A stretch of 64,000 nucleotides of DNA from Sipunculus nudus (Eukaryota > Annelida > Sipuncula > Golfingiida > Sipunculidae), in the NCBI GenBank assembly GCA_026874595.1, contig JAPPUL010000072.1, forward strand, positions 207,945-271,944, written 5' to 3'. Within the stretch, counting starts at the first letter, position 1, and each line of letters begins with the position of its first letter. A program made the translations under genes and the position numbers. The notes under the pieces are model-generated. The model did not search any database and was not told the origin of the DNA. It saw nothing but the letters and a program-made list of their open reading frames with translations. This document shows, piece by piece, positions 36,751 to 44,905 of the stretch.

Positions 36751-36884
36751 CCTTTAAGTATCGGGCGATAAGAAAGTGTAGCACTAATCATAAAAAGAGT
36801 AGTAAAGCGTAGTAAAATATAATTAAAGGGTTATATTAGGTTTATTATAATAATTAAAATTAATTATATGTAGGAGTGAACACA
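36751..36884. repeat. Duplicated intergenic cassette, copy 2
   Basis: Near-identical to 35623-35744, but with a 12-base insertion (GTAGCACTAATC) after the GATAAGAAA element. It lies between lipoprotein genes 2 and 3. Confidence 0.85.
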
Positions 36885-37784
36885 ATGAAAAATAAAAGTA
36901 TAGCAGTGTTTATTTTGAGTAGTCTTGTGGTTTTGGGCTGTGGAAATGACATGTCAAACACGGGAGGAGAAGGCAGCGGTCAAACTAGCTGTAATATTTC
37001 TATAGCTAACTATAAAGCGTTTGACAAAATAAGAGAAAACTTGTCTTGTAATTACACGCTTACAGCAGATATTGACTTTGAAATGAGAACAGACTTTAAG
37101 CCAATAGGAACTAAAGACAAACCTTTTACAGGAGTGCTAGACGGGTCAGGACATACGATAAAAAACGTTAAAATTGAGCAGAGTGATACTGATTATGTAG
37201 GAGTAATTGGCTATGCAAAGGGTGCTACTATTAAGAAGTTTGTTGTTGAGAATGCAAATGTTAAAGGCAAACGTGTAGGTGCTGTAGTAGGAGAAGTACA
37301 TGATAGTAAGATAATGGAGCTTAGTGTAATCGGTGGTACAGTAGAGGGTAGTAGTTACTCTACGGTAGGCGGACTTGTTGCTACAATCGTTGATAGCGCT
37401 ATAGAAAACTCTTATTCAACTGCTTCTGCTACTTATACAGGTACTCCTCCAGAGGGGACCGAGATAAATATAGGCGGTCTTGTTGGTTATAACTCAAATG
37501 ATAGCAGTATAAAAAACTCATATGCAACGGGAGCGGTTACTGTTACTGATACTCCTCCAGAGGGGACCGAGATAAATATAGGCGGTCTTGTTGGAAAAGA
37601 CTATAGCAAGACAGTATCCAACAGCTACTATGACAAAACAAGCACAAAGCAAATGGATAGAGGTAAGGGTATAGGTTTAGCGGGAGCTCCTACTAGTCAA
37701 GATCAGCTTAGCGGTTTTGACTTTGCCAACGTATGGGATTTTAAAGCTGGCGCATGGCCTAAGTTAAAGTGGCAAACGAATTAA
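36885..37784 (+). CDS. GLUG-repeat surface lipoprotein 3
   Basis: It has the same lipoprotein signal (VVLGC) and N-terminal domain (CNISIANYKAFDKIREN, ADIDFEMRTDF) as gene 2, followed by fewer and more diverged GLUG units. The signature phrase TPPEGTEINIGGLVG appears twice from an internal duplication. The C-terminus (ASVWDF-like NVWDFKAGAWPKLKWQTN) is shared with the others. It contains no G6 or G7 tract, so it would be stably expressed if the neighbours switch. It may be the recombination partner of gene 2. Confidence 0.85.
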   Translation: MKNKSIAVFILSSLVVLGCGNDMSNTGGEGSGQTSCNISIANYKAFDKIRENLSCNYTLTADIDFEMRTDFKPIGTKDKPFTGVLDGSGHTIKNVKIEQSDTDYVGVIGYAKGATIKKFVVENANVKGKRVGAVVGEVHDSKIMELSVIGGTVEGSSYSTVGGLVATIVDSAIENSYSTASATYTGTPPEGTEINIGGLVGYNSNDSSIKNSYATGAVTVTDTPPEGTEINIGGLVGKDYSKTVSNSYYDKTSTKQMDRGKGIGLAGAPTSQDQLSGFDFANVWDFKAGAWPKLKWQTN

Positions 37785-37906
37785 CCTTTAAGTATCGGGC
37801 GATAAGAAAGCATAAAAAGAGTAGTAAAGCGTAGTAAAATATAATTAAAGGGTTATATTAGGTTTATTATAATAACTAAAATTAATTATATGTAGGAGTG
37901 AACACA
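37785..37906. repeat. Duplicated intergenic cassette, copy 3
   Basis: Virtually the same sequence as copy 1, placed between lipoprotein genes 3 and 4 and supplying the TAGGAG ribosome site. Confidence 0.85.
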
Positions 37907-38983
37907 ATGAAAAATAAAAGTATAGTAGTGCTTATTTTGAGTATTCTTGTGGTTTTGGGCTGTGGAAATGACATGACGAACACGCCAAGTGGACAGGGTC
38001 CAAGTGGACAGGAGACAACTAGCTGTAATATTTCTATATCTAGCTATGAAGAGTTTGACAAAATAAGAGAAAACTTGTCTTGTAATTACACGCTTACAGC
38101 AAATATTGACTTTGCGAGTAAGACAGACTTCCAGCCAATAGGAACTGAAAACAAACCTTTTACAGGAGTGCTAGACGGAGCAGGACATACCATAAAAAAG
38201 GTTACAATTGAGAAGAAAGGTTCTTCTTATGTAGGAGTAATTGGCTATGCAAAGGATGGGACTATAAAAGGCCTCACCTTTGAAAATGTAAAGATTAAAG
38301 GCAAGGGTTATGTAGGAGTTATAGGAGCGAGTAGCGGAACAATAATGAATGTCTATGTAAAGAGCGGCACTATTGAAGGTCATGGAGGTAGTCCTTATTA
38401 TGTAGGCGGTCTTGTTGGGGAGAATGGAGGTCCTATAACAAACTCTTATTCAGCTGCTACTGTTAAGGGTAATAGTTATATAGGCGGTCTTGCTGGATCT
38501 AACTACGGGACTATAGAAAACTCTTATTCATCTGCTACTGTTAAGGATTCTTATTATTATGTAGGCGGTCTTGTTGGAAGAAATAGTGGGACTATAGAAA
38601 ACTCTTATTCATCTTCTACTGTTACTGGTTCTTCTACTGTAGGCGGTCTTGCTGGATCTAACTCCGGGACTATAGAAAACTCATATGCAACGGGAGCGGT
38701 TACTACTACTAGTAAGTATAAAGGCGGTCTTGTTGGAGAAGACTATAGCAAGAAAGTATCCAACAGCTACTATGACGAAGCAGGCACAGGGAAAACGGAT
38801 AGAGGTAAGGGTATAGGAGTAAGCAAGGGGACTAATATCGTAAAAAGAGATAATAAGTACTATGATACTCTAGAGACGCCTTCTGATGGCAACGACGATG
38901 TTGAGATATTCAAAGGCTGGGATTTTGCAAGTGTATGGGATTTTACAGCTGGGTGGCCTAAGTTAAAGTGGCAAAGCCCTTAA
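37907..38983 (+). CDS. GLUG-repeat surface lipoprotein 4
   Basis: Lipoprotein signal ending VVLGC. After the Cys the linker differs (SGQ-type repeat instead of TGGEGSG). The N-terminal domain then matches gene 1 (SISSYEEFDKIREN). The middle has its own sequence (DGTIKGLTFENVKIKGKGYV), followed by about five GLUG units (VGGLVG..SGTIENSYSS). The C-terminal AGWPKLKW is shared. The mosaic similarity (gene 1-like front, private middle, common tail) suggests cassette exchange between the paralogues. It is the last of the cluster. Confidence 0.85.
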   Translation: MKNKSIVVLILSILVVLGCGNDMTNTPSGQGPSGQETTSCNISISSYEEFDKIRENLSCNYTLTANIDFASKTDFQPIGTENKPFTGVLDGAGHTIKKVTIEKKGSSYVGVIGYAKDGTIKGLTFENVKIKGKGYVGVIGASSGTIMNVYVKSGTIEGHGGSPYYVGGLVGENGGPITNSYSAATVKGNSYIGGLAGSNYGTIENSYSSATVKDSYYYVGGLVGRNSGTIENSYSSSTVTGSSTVGGLAGSNSGTIENSYATGAVTTTSKYKGGLVGEDYSKKVSNSYYDEAGTGKTDRGKGIGVSKGTNIVKRDNKYYDTLETPSDGNDDVEIFKGWDFASVWDFTAGWPKLKWQSP

Positions 38984-39067
38984 GGGCTACTAATAGTGCT
39001 AATTGTTTCTGCTTATCTGTTTATAGATTCTTTTGAAACATTTTGAATCTTATTCGTTTTTTGAATC

Positions 39068-39637
39068 TTATTCCCTAACGTCAGCTACAATAAAACCTCT
39101 AAAATCGCCTAGTTTATAACCTATGGCTTTATCGTTTGGATATTTTCTCTTTATGATTCTATAAGCTTTGGCATTTCTACTTTTAGCCGAGCCATGACAT
39201 TGTATACAGCTTCCTTCCATATACAAAGGTTTTAATACTTTATAATGCTTGTTTGAGATCTCCCTGACGAGTAATTGCTTATACTTTTTATTCTTTTTGC
39301 TACCAGCTTCAAATTCTTGTAATAAACGCTTTTCAAGCTCGTCTTTAGGAAAGTTATTAGGATTTCTATTTTTAAGTGATATTCTTTTTACAGCAACACC
39401 TTCTTTAAATGATTTATTTAGAGAAGCTTTTAAAGAGCTGGCTTTTAAACTACAAAATGTTGCAGCTTTGACAGGGCCTCCGCTTTTCATATGTTTTATA
39501 AGATTTTGTTTTAAGGTTTTGCCGAATTTTTGGATTGCATTTTTACCTTTTGTCGTAGCTTCTTTTTTAGTTAGAGTACTTGCATTTGTACTAATAACAA
39601 GTGTAGAAACTATAAACAGTACCATAAATCTTTGCAT
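39068..39637 (-). CDS. Periplasmic haem-binding protein, Tll0287-like/DUF3365 domain
   Basis: A cleavable signal peptide (MVLFIVSTLVISTNAS) is followed by a domain with AATFCSLKASSL, RNPNNFPKDELEKRLLQEFE and a single c-type haem motif, CIQCHG, in EGSCIQCHGSAK near residue 145. This is the pattern of Tll0287-like (DUF3365) haem sensor domains. Here it stands alone, without a kinase or cyclase, so a small periplasmic cytochrome role is likely. AAGGAGTGAG precedes the ATG on its strand. Confidence 0.83.
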   Translation of the reverse strand: MQRFMVLFIVSTLVISTNASTLTKKEATTKGKNAIQKFGKTLKQNLIKHMKSGGPVKAATFCSLKASSLKASLNKSFKEGVAVKRISLKNRNPNNFPKDELEKRLLQEFEAGSKKNKKYKQLLVREISNKHYKVLKPLYMEGSCIQCHGSAKSRNAKAYRIIKRKYPNDKAIGYKLGDFRGFIVADVRE

Positions 39638-39759
39638 AGCTCACTCCTTATTAAGGGTTTAATAAAATGGCTTGGCTATATCACAATATACTAAATAATT
39701 ACAAAAGAGGTATAAAGTAGATGTTAAAAGAGTAATAAGTAGAAAACAGGGGGGAGAGG

Positions 39760-41331
39760 TTATAAAATAAGCGTCTTGAAGGCATCTTTTAAATGCTTAA
39801 TAATGCTACTTGGGGTAATGCTATAACTAGTTTCATGGGAACAGGCCTTATCGCCTGCAAGGCCATGAATATAAGCACCTAAAATACTACTATCAAGACC
39901 AGATAAACCTTGAGCCATAAAAGAGCCAATAATACCAGACAGGACATCACCAGAGCCGGCACATGCCATTCCTTCGTTGCCAGTAACATTAAAGTAGAAT
40001 GATTTATCATGTGAAAAGATAGTGGAGTTTCTGCCTTTTAAAAGAATGTTAATGTTGTATTTGTTGGCGATATTAGGAAGCAATGCAAGTTTGTTAGCTA
40101 TTATATGAGATGTGTCAAGTTTAGTCAAGCGTTGAAATTCTTTTATATGCGGGGTGATGACAATGTCAGCCGGGCTATTATTAAAAAGAGCAGTGATGTT
40201 GTCGGACCATTTAGAGATAACATTAATGCCATCAGCATCAATAATACACTTTCCATTATAATTATTTAGAATAGATTTTATTAATTCAAAATTGTCATAA
40301 GAAATACCAAGCCCGGGCCCAAAAACAATAGAAGAGAAGGAATCAAGTCTCTCAGTTAATATATTCTTAGCCGAGGATGAGATAAAGCCATCCTTATTTT
40401 CTTCAAGAGGGATAGAGATACCTTCGGGGAAGGAATTACAAAAGTTGTTGCAAATAGAGGGAATAGAAGCAAGGGAGACAAGCCCACAACCAGATTTTAA
40501 TGCGGCAATGCAAGTAAGGATAGGAGCCCCTAAAAATTGCCTTGAGCCACCAATGACAAGAACATGTCCGAAAATACCCTTATGAGCATTATGGGGTCTA
40601 TTAGGTATAATACGACGAATGAGAGTCTCTGTAATTAAGTTCCCTGCAATAGATGAATCATTTATTAAAATAGGAGGGAACCCGATATTTACAATATGTA
40701 ATTTACCAACAAAATCCTGTTTTGGGTAGTCGTTTAAGAACATCCCAATTTTAGGCAGTTCGATGGTAATGGTATGAGTAGCTTTGGTAGCGATTTGTGA
40801 AGGGGGGTTGTTGTCGTTGGTATGAATCAAACCGGAAGGAGTATCAACAGCAAAAACGGTTTTATTAAATGCTGAGTTAATATCGCTTATAACGGATGCA
40901 TAAAAGGGTTTAAGAGGGTGGTTAATACCAGTTCCGAGCAAAGCGTCAATAATAGAGTCATGAGAAAAGAGTTTGTCTTTATGCAGATTCCAATCATTGT
41001 AGTTGTTTATGAAAAAGGTTTTGATATTAAGTTTCTGCGAAGCAATAAAATTGATTAAGGAATCCCCTTTTAACCTATCCTGGTTACAAAAGATGTATAA
41101 AGCAGGAGAAAAGCCACGAGTAAAGAGCCACCTAGCGATGACAAAGCCATCGCCGCCATTGTTGCCAGGTCCGATAATGATAGCAGGGGATGAGATGGAT
41201 GGAAATAGTTCAATAATTTTGGAGCAGATGGCAATACCGGCATTTTCCATAAGGATAAGAGAAGGGATTTTAAAAACGTCAGAAGCAATACGGTCAATAG
41301 ATTGAATAAGCATTTTATCAGGAACTTTCAT
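39760..41331 (-). CDS. nnr: Bifunctional NAD(P)H-hydrate epimerase / ADP-dependent dehydratase (Nnr)
   Basis: It repairs hydrated NAD(P)H. The N-terminal epimerase (YjeF_N) shows MLIQSIDRIASDVF, LMENAGIAI, GPGNNGGDGFVIARWL and VDTPSGL. The C-terminal dehydratase has KGIFGHVLVIGGSRQFLGAP, VFGPGLGIS, CIIDADGINVI, ITPHIKEFQRL and the catalytic NEGMACAGSGDVLSGIIGS. I start at the ATG at 41331, which begins a normal YjeF_N (MKVPDKMLIQS); the frame extends to 41409 but would overlap the next gene's end. The domain order is as in E. coli. Confidence 0.93.
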   Translation of the reverse strand: MKVPDKMLIQSIDRIASDVFKIPSLILMENAGIAICSKIIELFPSISSPAIIIGPGNNGGDGFVIARWLFTRGFSPALYIFCNQDRLKGDSLINFIASQKLNIKTFFINNYNDWNLHKDKLFSHDSIIDALLGTGINHPLKPFYASVISDINSAFNKTVFAVDTPSGLIHTNDNNPPSQIATKATHTITIELPKIGMFLNDYPKQDFVGKLHIVNIGFPPILINDSSIAGNLITETLIRRIIPNRPHNAHKGIFGHVLVIGGSRQFLGAPILTCIAALKSGCGLVSLASIPSICNNFCNSFPEGISIPLEENKDGFISSSAKNILTERLDSFSSIVFGPGLGISYDNFELIKSILNNYNGKCIIDADGINVISKWSDNITALFNNSPADIVITPHIKEFQRLTKLDTSHIIANKLALLPNIANKYNINILLKGRNSTIFSHDKSFYFNVTGNEGMACAGSGDVLSGIIGSFMAQGLSGLDSSILGAYIHGLAGDKACSHETSYSITPSSIIKHLKDAFKTLIL

Positions 41332-41347
41332 ACAAATTAAATACAAG

Positions 41348-42745
41348 TTAGTTATAAAAGTGAGCAACGATTTTATTTTGATAAGAGACCAAAAAAGCAA
41401 TATTCTCATTAGGAGAAAGGTCTAAGTTGATGTTGTAAATATCTTTGACTTTAGGGATTTGAATAGAACGGGAGGAAGTAGATTTGGTATTAATGTTAAT
41501 TATGTTGAAGAAGTAGTTATACATAAAATTTTGGTTATTGTAAGAGAACTTATTAGGCGAGTAAAGGAAAATATTGTTCTTAGCAGTAATACCGAAAATG
41601 GAGCTATCGATTTCAAAATCTTTTCTTAAAGTTAAAATCGGCTTAAGCTTATTTCGCAAGAAGTTATCAAGGTCGATATTCAAAGAATAAATACGTTTAA
41701 AAGCGGGAAGATATTTTTCTTTAGAATTGAGCCTGTCCTGAGGGTAATAAGCGGCAAGGAAGACGAGTTTTTTGGTAAGAGGGCTTATTTTGATATCTTC
41801 AATAGAAAGAGAATATCCTTGAACAGAAGGGATAATGGAAGAGACATTTTTCTTATAAGAGAGTAGTTGTCCGAGGTGGTCAAAAACGAAAAGATTAAAA
41901 GGCCTAATATTATTTTGCTTAAAGTCTTTGAAGATAAGATAAAGGTAGTTGTTTTTATCGGTGTAGAGGAGGTGCAAAGCGCCCTGGTCGTTAAAGGCGA
42001 GAGAATGAGGGATATTAGAAGTATTATTGATTTTACCAGACTTACCGATTTTAAAAATGAGTTTACCATGCTTATTAAACTTGAGAATAATTAAGCTATT
42101 ATTGTAGTTATGCCTAACGCTATTGTTTTTTTGGTTTAAGTTAGGCTTGGAATGGTTTGTAGAACTTTGTAAATCGAGTACATAGAAGTCTCCGTTGGAA
42201 TCGACAGAGCAGTGATAAATGGAGTTGAAGGGGAAGTGAATGGTTTTTGAATGAATGAAAGTGTTATTGTTTTGGTTTTTGAAATTGATTTTAAAAGAGA
42301 AGTTAATATTTTGACCTATGATAAGGGAATTCTTGGAATGGATGTTAGTAATGCTTAAGAAGTTTCTGTTTGGAGCGATGTAAGCGATAGAGTTTTTGTC
42401 GAAGAAAACTTTTTGCGAATTAAAAGCCTTATTATGGTTAAGGAACTTATGAGAGGTTGTTTTTTTATTAGAATCGTATGAGTTATAAATCTTAGACATA
42501 TAAGATTTAGAAAAAGAGCTATCACTTTTGTTATTTTGTATTACTGGGGAGGTAGTAGTAGAATGTTTTTTGGGCTTGGGATTTAGGAGATTTTGTTTTG
42601 TAGAGATAGGGGAGGTCATGATATTGACAGTGAGCTTACTTTTAGAGAAGGAGCCGATCTTTTCATCGCAAGCAATAAAAGCAAGAGCAAGGCAAGTTAA
42701 AATAAAGCCAAAAAACAGATAATGTAAAAAAGGTTTAAAAGCCAT
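41348..42745 (-). CDS. Lipoprotein with beta-propeller-like repeats
   Basis: The signal peptide ends with the lipobox ALAFIACD (Cys26). A Ser/Asn/Lys-rich linker of ~90 residues follows, then a region of repeated strands such as IYHCSVDSNGDFYVLDLQ, LIILKFNKHGKLIFKIGK and PHSLAFNDQGALHLLYTDK, typical of six- or seven-bladed propellers (NHL/Kelch-like). The end reads DLSPNENIAFLVSYQ. It is reminiscent of spirochaetal LIC_12708-type proteins, but I cannot confirm this. I prefer ATG 42745, which begins the signal peptide. It is probably co-transcribed with the Nnr gene (16-base gap). Confidence 0.6.
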   Translation of the reverse strand: MAFKPFLHYLFFGFILTCLALAFIACDEKIGSFSKSKLTVNIMTSPISTKQNLLNPKPKKHSTTTSPVIQNNKSDSSFSKSYMSKIYNSYDSNKKTTSHKFLNHNKAFNSQKVFFDKNSIAYIAPNRNFLSITNIHSKNSLIIGQNINFSFKINFKNQNNNTFIHSKTIHFPFNSIYHCSVDSNGDFYVLDLQSSTNHSKPNLNQKNNSVRHNYNNSLIILKFNKHGKLIFKIGKSGKINNTSNIPHSLAFNDQGALHLLYTDKNNYLYLIFKDFKQNNIRPFNLFVFDHLGQLLSYKKNVSSIIPSVQGYSLSIEDIKISPLTKKLVFLAAYYPQDRLNSKEKYLPAFKRIYSLNIDLDNFLRNKLKPILTLRKDFEIDSSIFGITAKNNIFLYSPNKFSYNNQNFMYNYFFNIININTKSTSSRSIQIPKVKDIYNINLDLSPNENIAFLVSYQNKIVAHFYN

Positions 42746-43082
42746 AGAAATAAGGGTCAAAAATAAAAATAAAGCCAACAGTTAGAAAGTAAAAAGTTAG
42801 AAAGTAAAAAGTTAGAAAGTAAAAAGTTAGAAAGTAAAAAAAAACTAAAGCCCAAAGCTACTTATAAAGGTATCGAGCTTGAGTATACTAAAATACAAAA
42901 TAAAAGAGATATAAATTACAAATAAATTAAAAAAATAGTAAAAAAAATAGCAAAAAAAGGAATAAAATAAAACCTAAGAAGGGGAAAGGAAGAGAAAAGG
43001 GGAAAGGAAGAGAAAAGGGGAAAGGGGGAAAAGGGGAAAGGGGGAAAAGGAGAAAGGGGGGAAAAGGAGAAAGGAAAAAGAG
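42746..43082. repeat. Intergenic polypurine and tandem-repeat region
   Basis: Two slipped repeats are present: four copies of AAAGTTAGAAAGTAA-type 15-mers at 42779-42842, and a GGGGAAAGGAAGAGAAAA unit with further G4A3 runs at 42975-43080. The plus strand is essentially all purine for over 100 bases. It separates divergent genes, so the promoters of both lie here, but none is clear. Confidence 0.65.
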
Positions 43083-43934
43083 ATGAAAAAAGGGAAAAAA
43101 GAAAGAGTATGGGAAAGGCGTGAGGGTCAAAGGCGTGAGGGTCAAAGGAGGAAGGTAGTAAAATTAATTCTAATATACTTGCTATTTTGCATTTCTTCAG
43201 AAAAAGGAAAAGATGTTTATAGTGCAAATAGGGTTTCAAATGAGCTTATATGGTGGAGCAATGTAGCTGTTGGATTTAATACAGAAGCGAGCGTACTTAA
43301 ATACCAGAGGAAATATATAAGGGAATGGACGAACGTAGAATTGCTAATGAAAGGTTATATGGGGACAAAAGATATATATGAGAAGATGTTTATAGTTGAG
43401 CGACTATGTGATTTTGCAAAAGAAGAAAAGGTTTTAGATTTCGTATTAAAGAGTATAGATTACGATGGAGTGGGGAGGAGGGGTAAAGGGTTAGAATCCT
43501 ATTGGAAGTTGCAAGTAACAGGGCTTTACAATCTGGGTTTAAAGGGAGAGAGTTTGTCGGATAAAGGTAAGGTAAAGGTACAAAAGCTAGCGAAGAAGTT
43601 GTTTATAGATGGTAAGGATGGGCGAGTGGAGGTATCGGCTGGCATAACGTTGTCAAAACTTGTTGTAGGAGGGTCTGAAGGGTCTAAAGGGTTAAAACAC
43701 AGGTTATTAAAACGAGAGACGATATCGCAGATACTGAATAAGAAGATGTTTTTAGTAGGTTCCCGTCGTCGTTTCAAGGAGGATGCCTATATGGCATGGG
43801 GGCTTGGGCGGGCGGCCTTAGAACTTAAGGATCGAGACACGGCATTAGGTTTACGCTATCTTAGGAAGGGCAGCTATCCGAAGAAAGTGCTTAAATATTT
43901 AGATAAGGTAATAAAGGAGTTAGAAAGGGGATAG
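43083..43934 (+). CDS. Hypothetical secreted or lipid-anchored-type helical protein, 283 aa
   Basis: A basic start including a duplicated REGQR phrase (15-bp repeat) is followed by a hydrophobic segment (VVKLILIYLLFCISSE) that looks like a signal sequence. The rest is a chain of amphipathic helices (ELLMKGYMGTKDIYEKMFIVERL, DKGKVKVQKLAKKLF, RVEVSAGITLSKLV, DAYMAWGLGRAALEL), suggesting HEAT- or Armadillo-like repeats. I cannot name a family. The following DUF2064 gene is on the same strand. Confidence 0.5.
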   Translation: MKKGKKERVWERREGQRREGQRRKVVKLILIYLLFCISSEKGKDVYSANRVSNELIWWSNVAVGFNTEASVLKYQRKYIREWTNVELLMKGYMGTKDIYEKMFIVERLCDFAKEEKVLDFVLKSIDYDGVGRRGKGLESYWKLQVTGLYNLGLKGESLSDKGKVKVQKLAKKLFIDGKDGRVEVSAGITLSKLVVGGSEGSKGLKHRLLKRETISQILNKKMFLVGSRRRFKEDAYMAWGLGRAALELKDRDTALGLRYLRKGSYPKKVLKYLDKVIKELERG

Positions 43935-44016
43935 GGCAATAAGCGGAGATGGGGGAATAAGCGGAGAATGGGGTAAGAATAAGAATGTAATAAAATATTT
44001 TTGGAAGGGGGTAAAA

Positions 44017-44904
44017 TTGGAAGGATGTCAAGAAGGAGGTCAAGAAGGAGGAGAGTATAAGAGGCAAGAGAATGGGATAGTAATGTATGTAAAAAGGCCA
44101 ATAGAGGGAAAGGTAAAGACTCGTTTAACGGGAAAAAGTGGACTAAGTAAAGAGGGAGCAGCGAGGTTGTACGAGAGCTTACTGTACGATTTAGTCAAAT
44201 TATTTAAAGAAGGGAGCAAAAGCTTTGCAGCGGCTGAAGGGGAGGGGAAGGGGGAGAGAGGGGATGGGAAGGGGAAGGATGGGAAGGGGAAGGATGGGAA
44301 TCTAGTTTTTGAAGGGGGAAGTAATTATGATTTATATATATGCGCAAGGGAATATAGTTTTGGACTTGAGCTTTCGGAGGAGTTAGGGATTTTAGTAATA
44401 GAAGATAGGGGGGGAGGAGAGATAGGTTTGGCGATGTTGGGCAGTCTAGAGGATATGTTTGAGCTTGGGTATAAGAAGGTGGTGATACTGGGTTCGGACT
44501 TACCTTATATAAGGCCTTCTGATGCAATAGAAATATTCAAGTTGTTAACGAACAATGATTACGTACTAGGGTCGGATGGGCGTGGTGGTTTTTATATACT
44601 TGGGACGAAGAGGGTGGAGGGGAAGCTATTTAGTAATATTGAATGGAGTGTGGGTAGAGATTATGAAATATTGATAGAGAGGATAGAAAGCCTAGGCTAT
44701 AACTTGCATAAGTATAAAGAGAGCAAAGATATAAACTTTCCTTCAGATGTTGCAAAGCTTTATAGAGAGGTATTAGGGGGGGATAAAGGGGGGGATACAG
44801 GAGGCAGGGGAAGAAGATTTAAAGAAGAGATGCCCAAAACAGTAGATATGCTTAGTAAATTATTTCACGTGAAACATAAAGAAAAAGGGATTGATTTTGA
44901 GTAA
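44017..44904 (+). CDS. DUF2064-family GT-A glycosyltransferase-like protein
   Basis: The family pattern is clear: VMYVKRPIEGKVKTRLTGKS, YDLYICAREYSFG, VVILGSDLPYIRPSDAIEIF with the metal-binding Asp, NNDYVLGSDGRGGFYILGTKR, and SNIEWSV. Members are GT-A-fold enzymes of mostly unknown substrate (TIGR04282 group). A Gly/Lys-rich loop (GKGKD, 44250-44302) encoded by tandem GGGAAGGGGAAGGAT units interrupts the N-terminal half. The start is TTG with an adjacent AAGGGGG. A parS-like site lies inside the 3' end. Confidence 0.82.
   Translation: MEGCQEGGQEGGEYKRQENGIVMYVKRPIEGKVKTRLTGKSGLSKEGAARLYESLLYDLVKLFKEGSKSFAAAEGEGKGERGDGKGKDGKGKDGNLVFEGGSNYDLYICAREYSFGLELSEELGILVIEDRGGGEIGLAMLGSLEDMFELGYKKVVILGSDLPYIRPSDAIEIFKLLTNNDYVLGSDGRGGFYILGTKRVEGKLFSNIEWSVGRDYEILIERIESLGYNLHKYKESKDINFPSDVAKLYREVLGGDKGGDTGGRGRRFKEEMPKTVDMLSKLFHVKHKEKGIDFE
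44861..44876. promoter_or_regulatory. parS-like site (ParB-binding), near-consensus
   Basis: TATTTCACGTGAAACA matches the chromosomal parS consensus TGTTTCACGTGAAACA at 15 of 16 positions (A for G at position 2) and keeps the invariant CACGTG core. It lies inside a coding region, as many real parS sites do. No parA, parB or dnaA gene is in the window. Confidence 0.6.
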
Positions 44905-44905
44905 T

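Noticed and set aside
42916-43239. Phe/Pro/Leu-rich minus-strand open frames over the polypurine tract
   Set aside because: They are shadows of a low-complexity purine run and overlap the start of a plus-strand gene.
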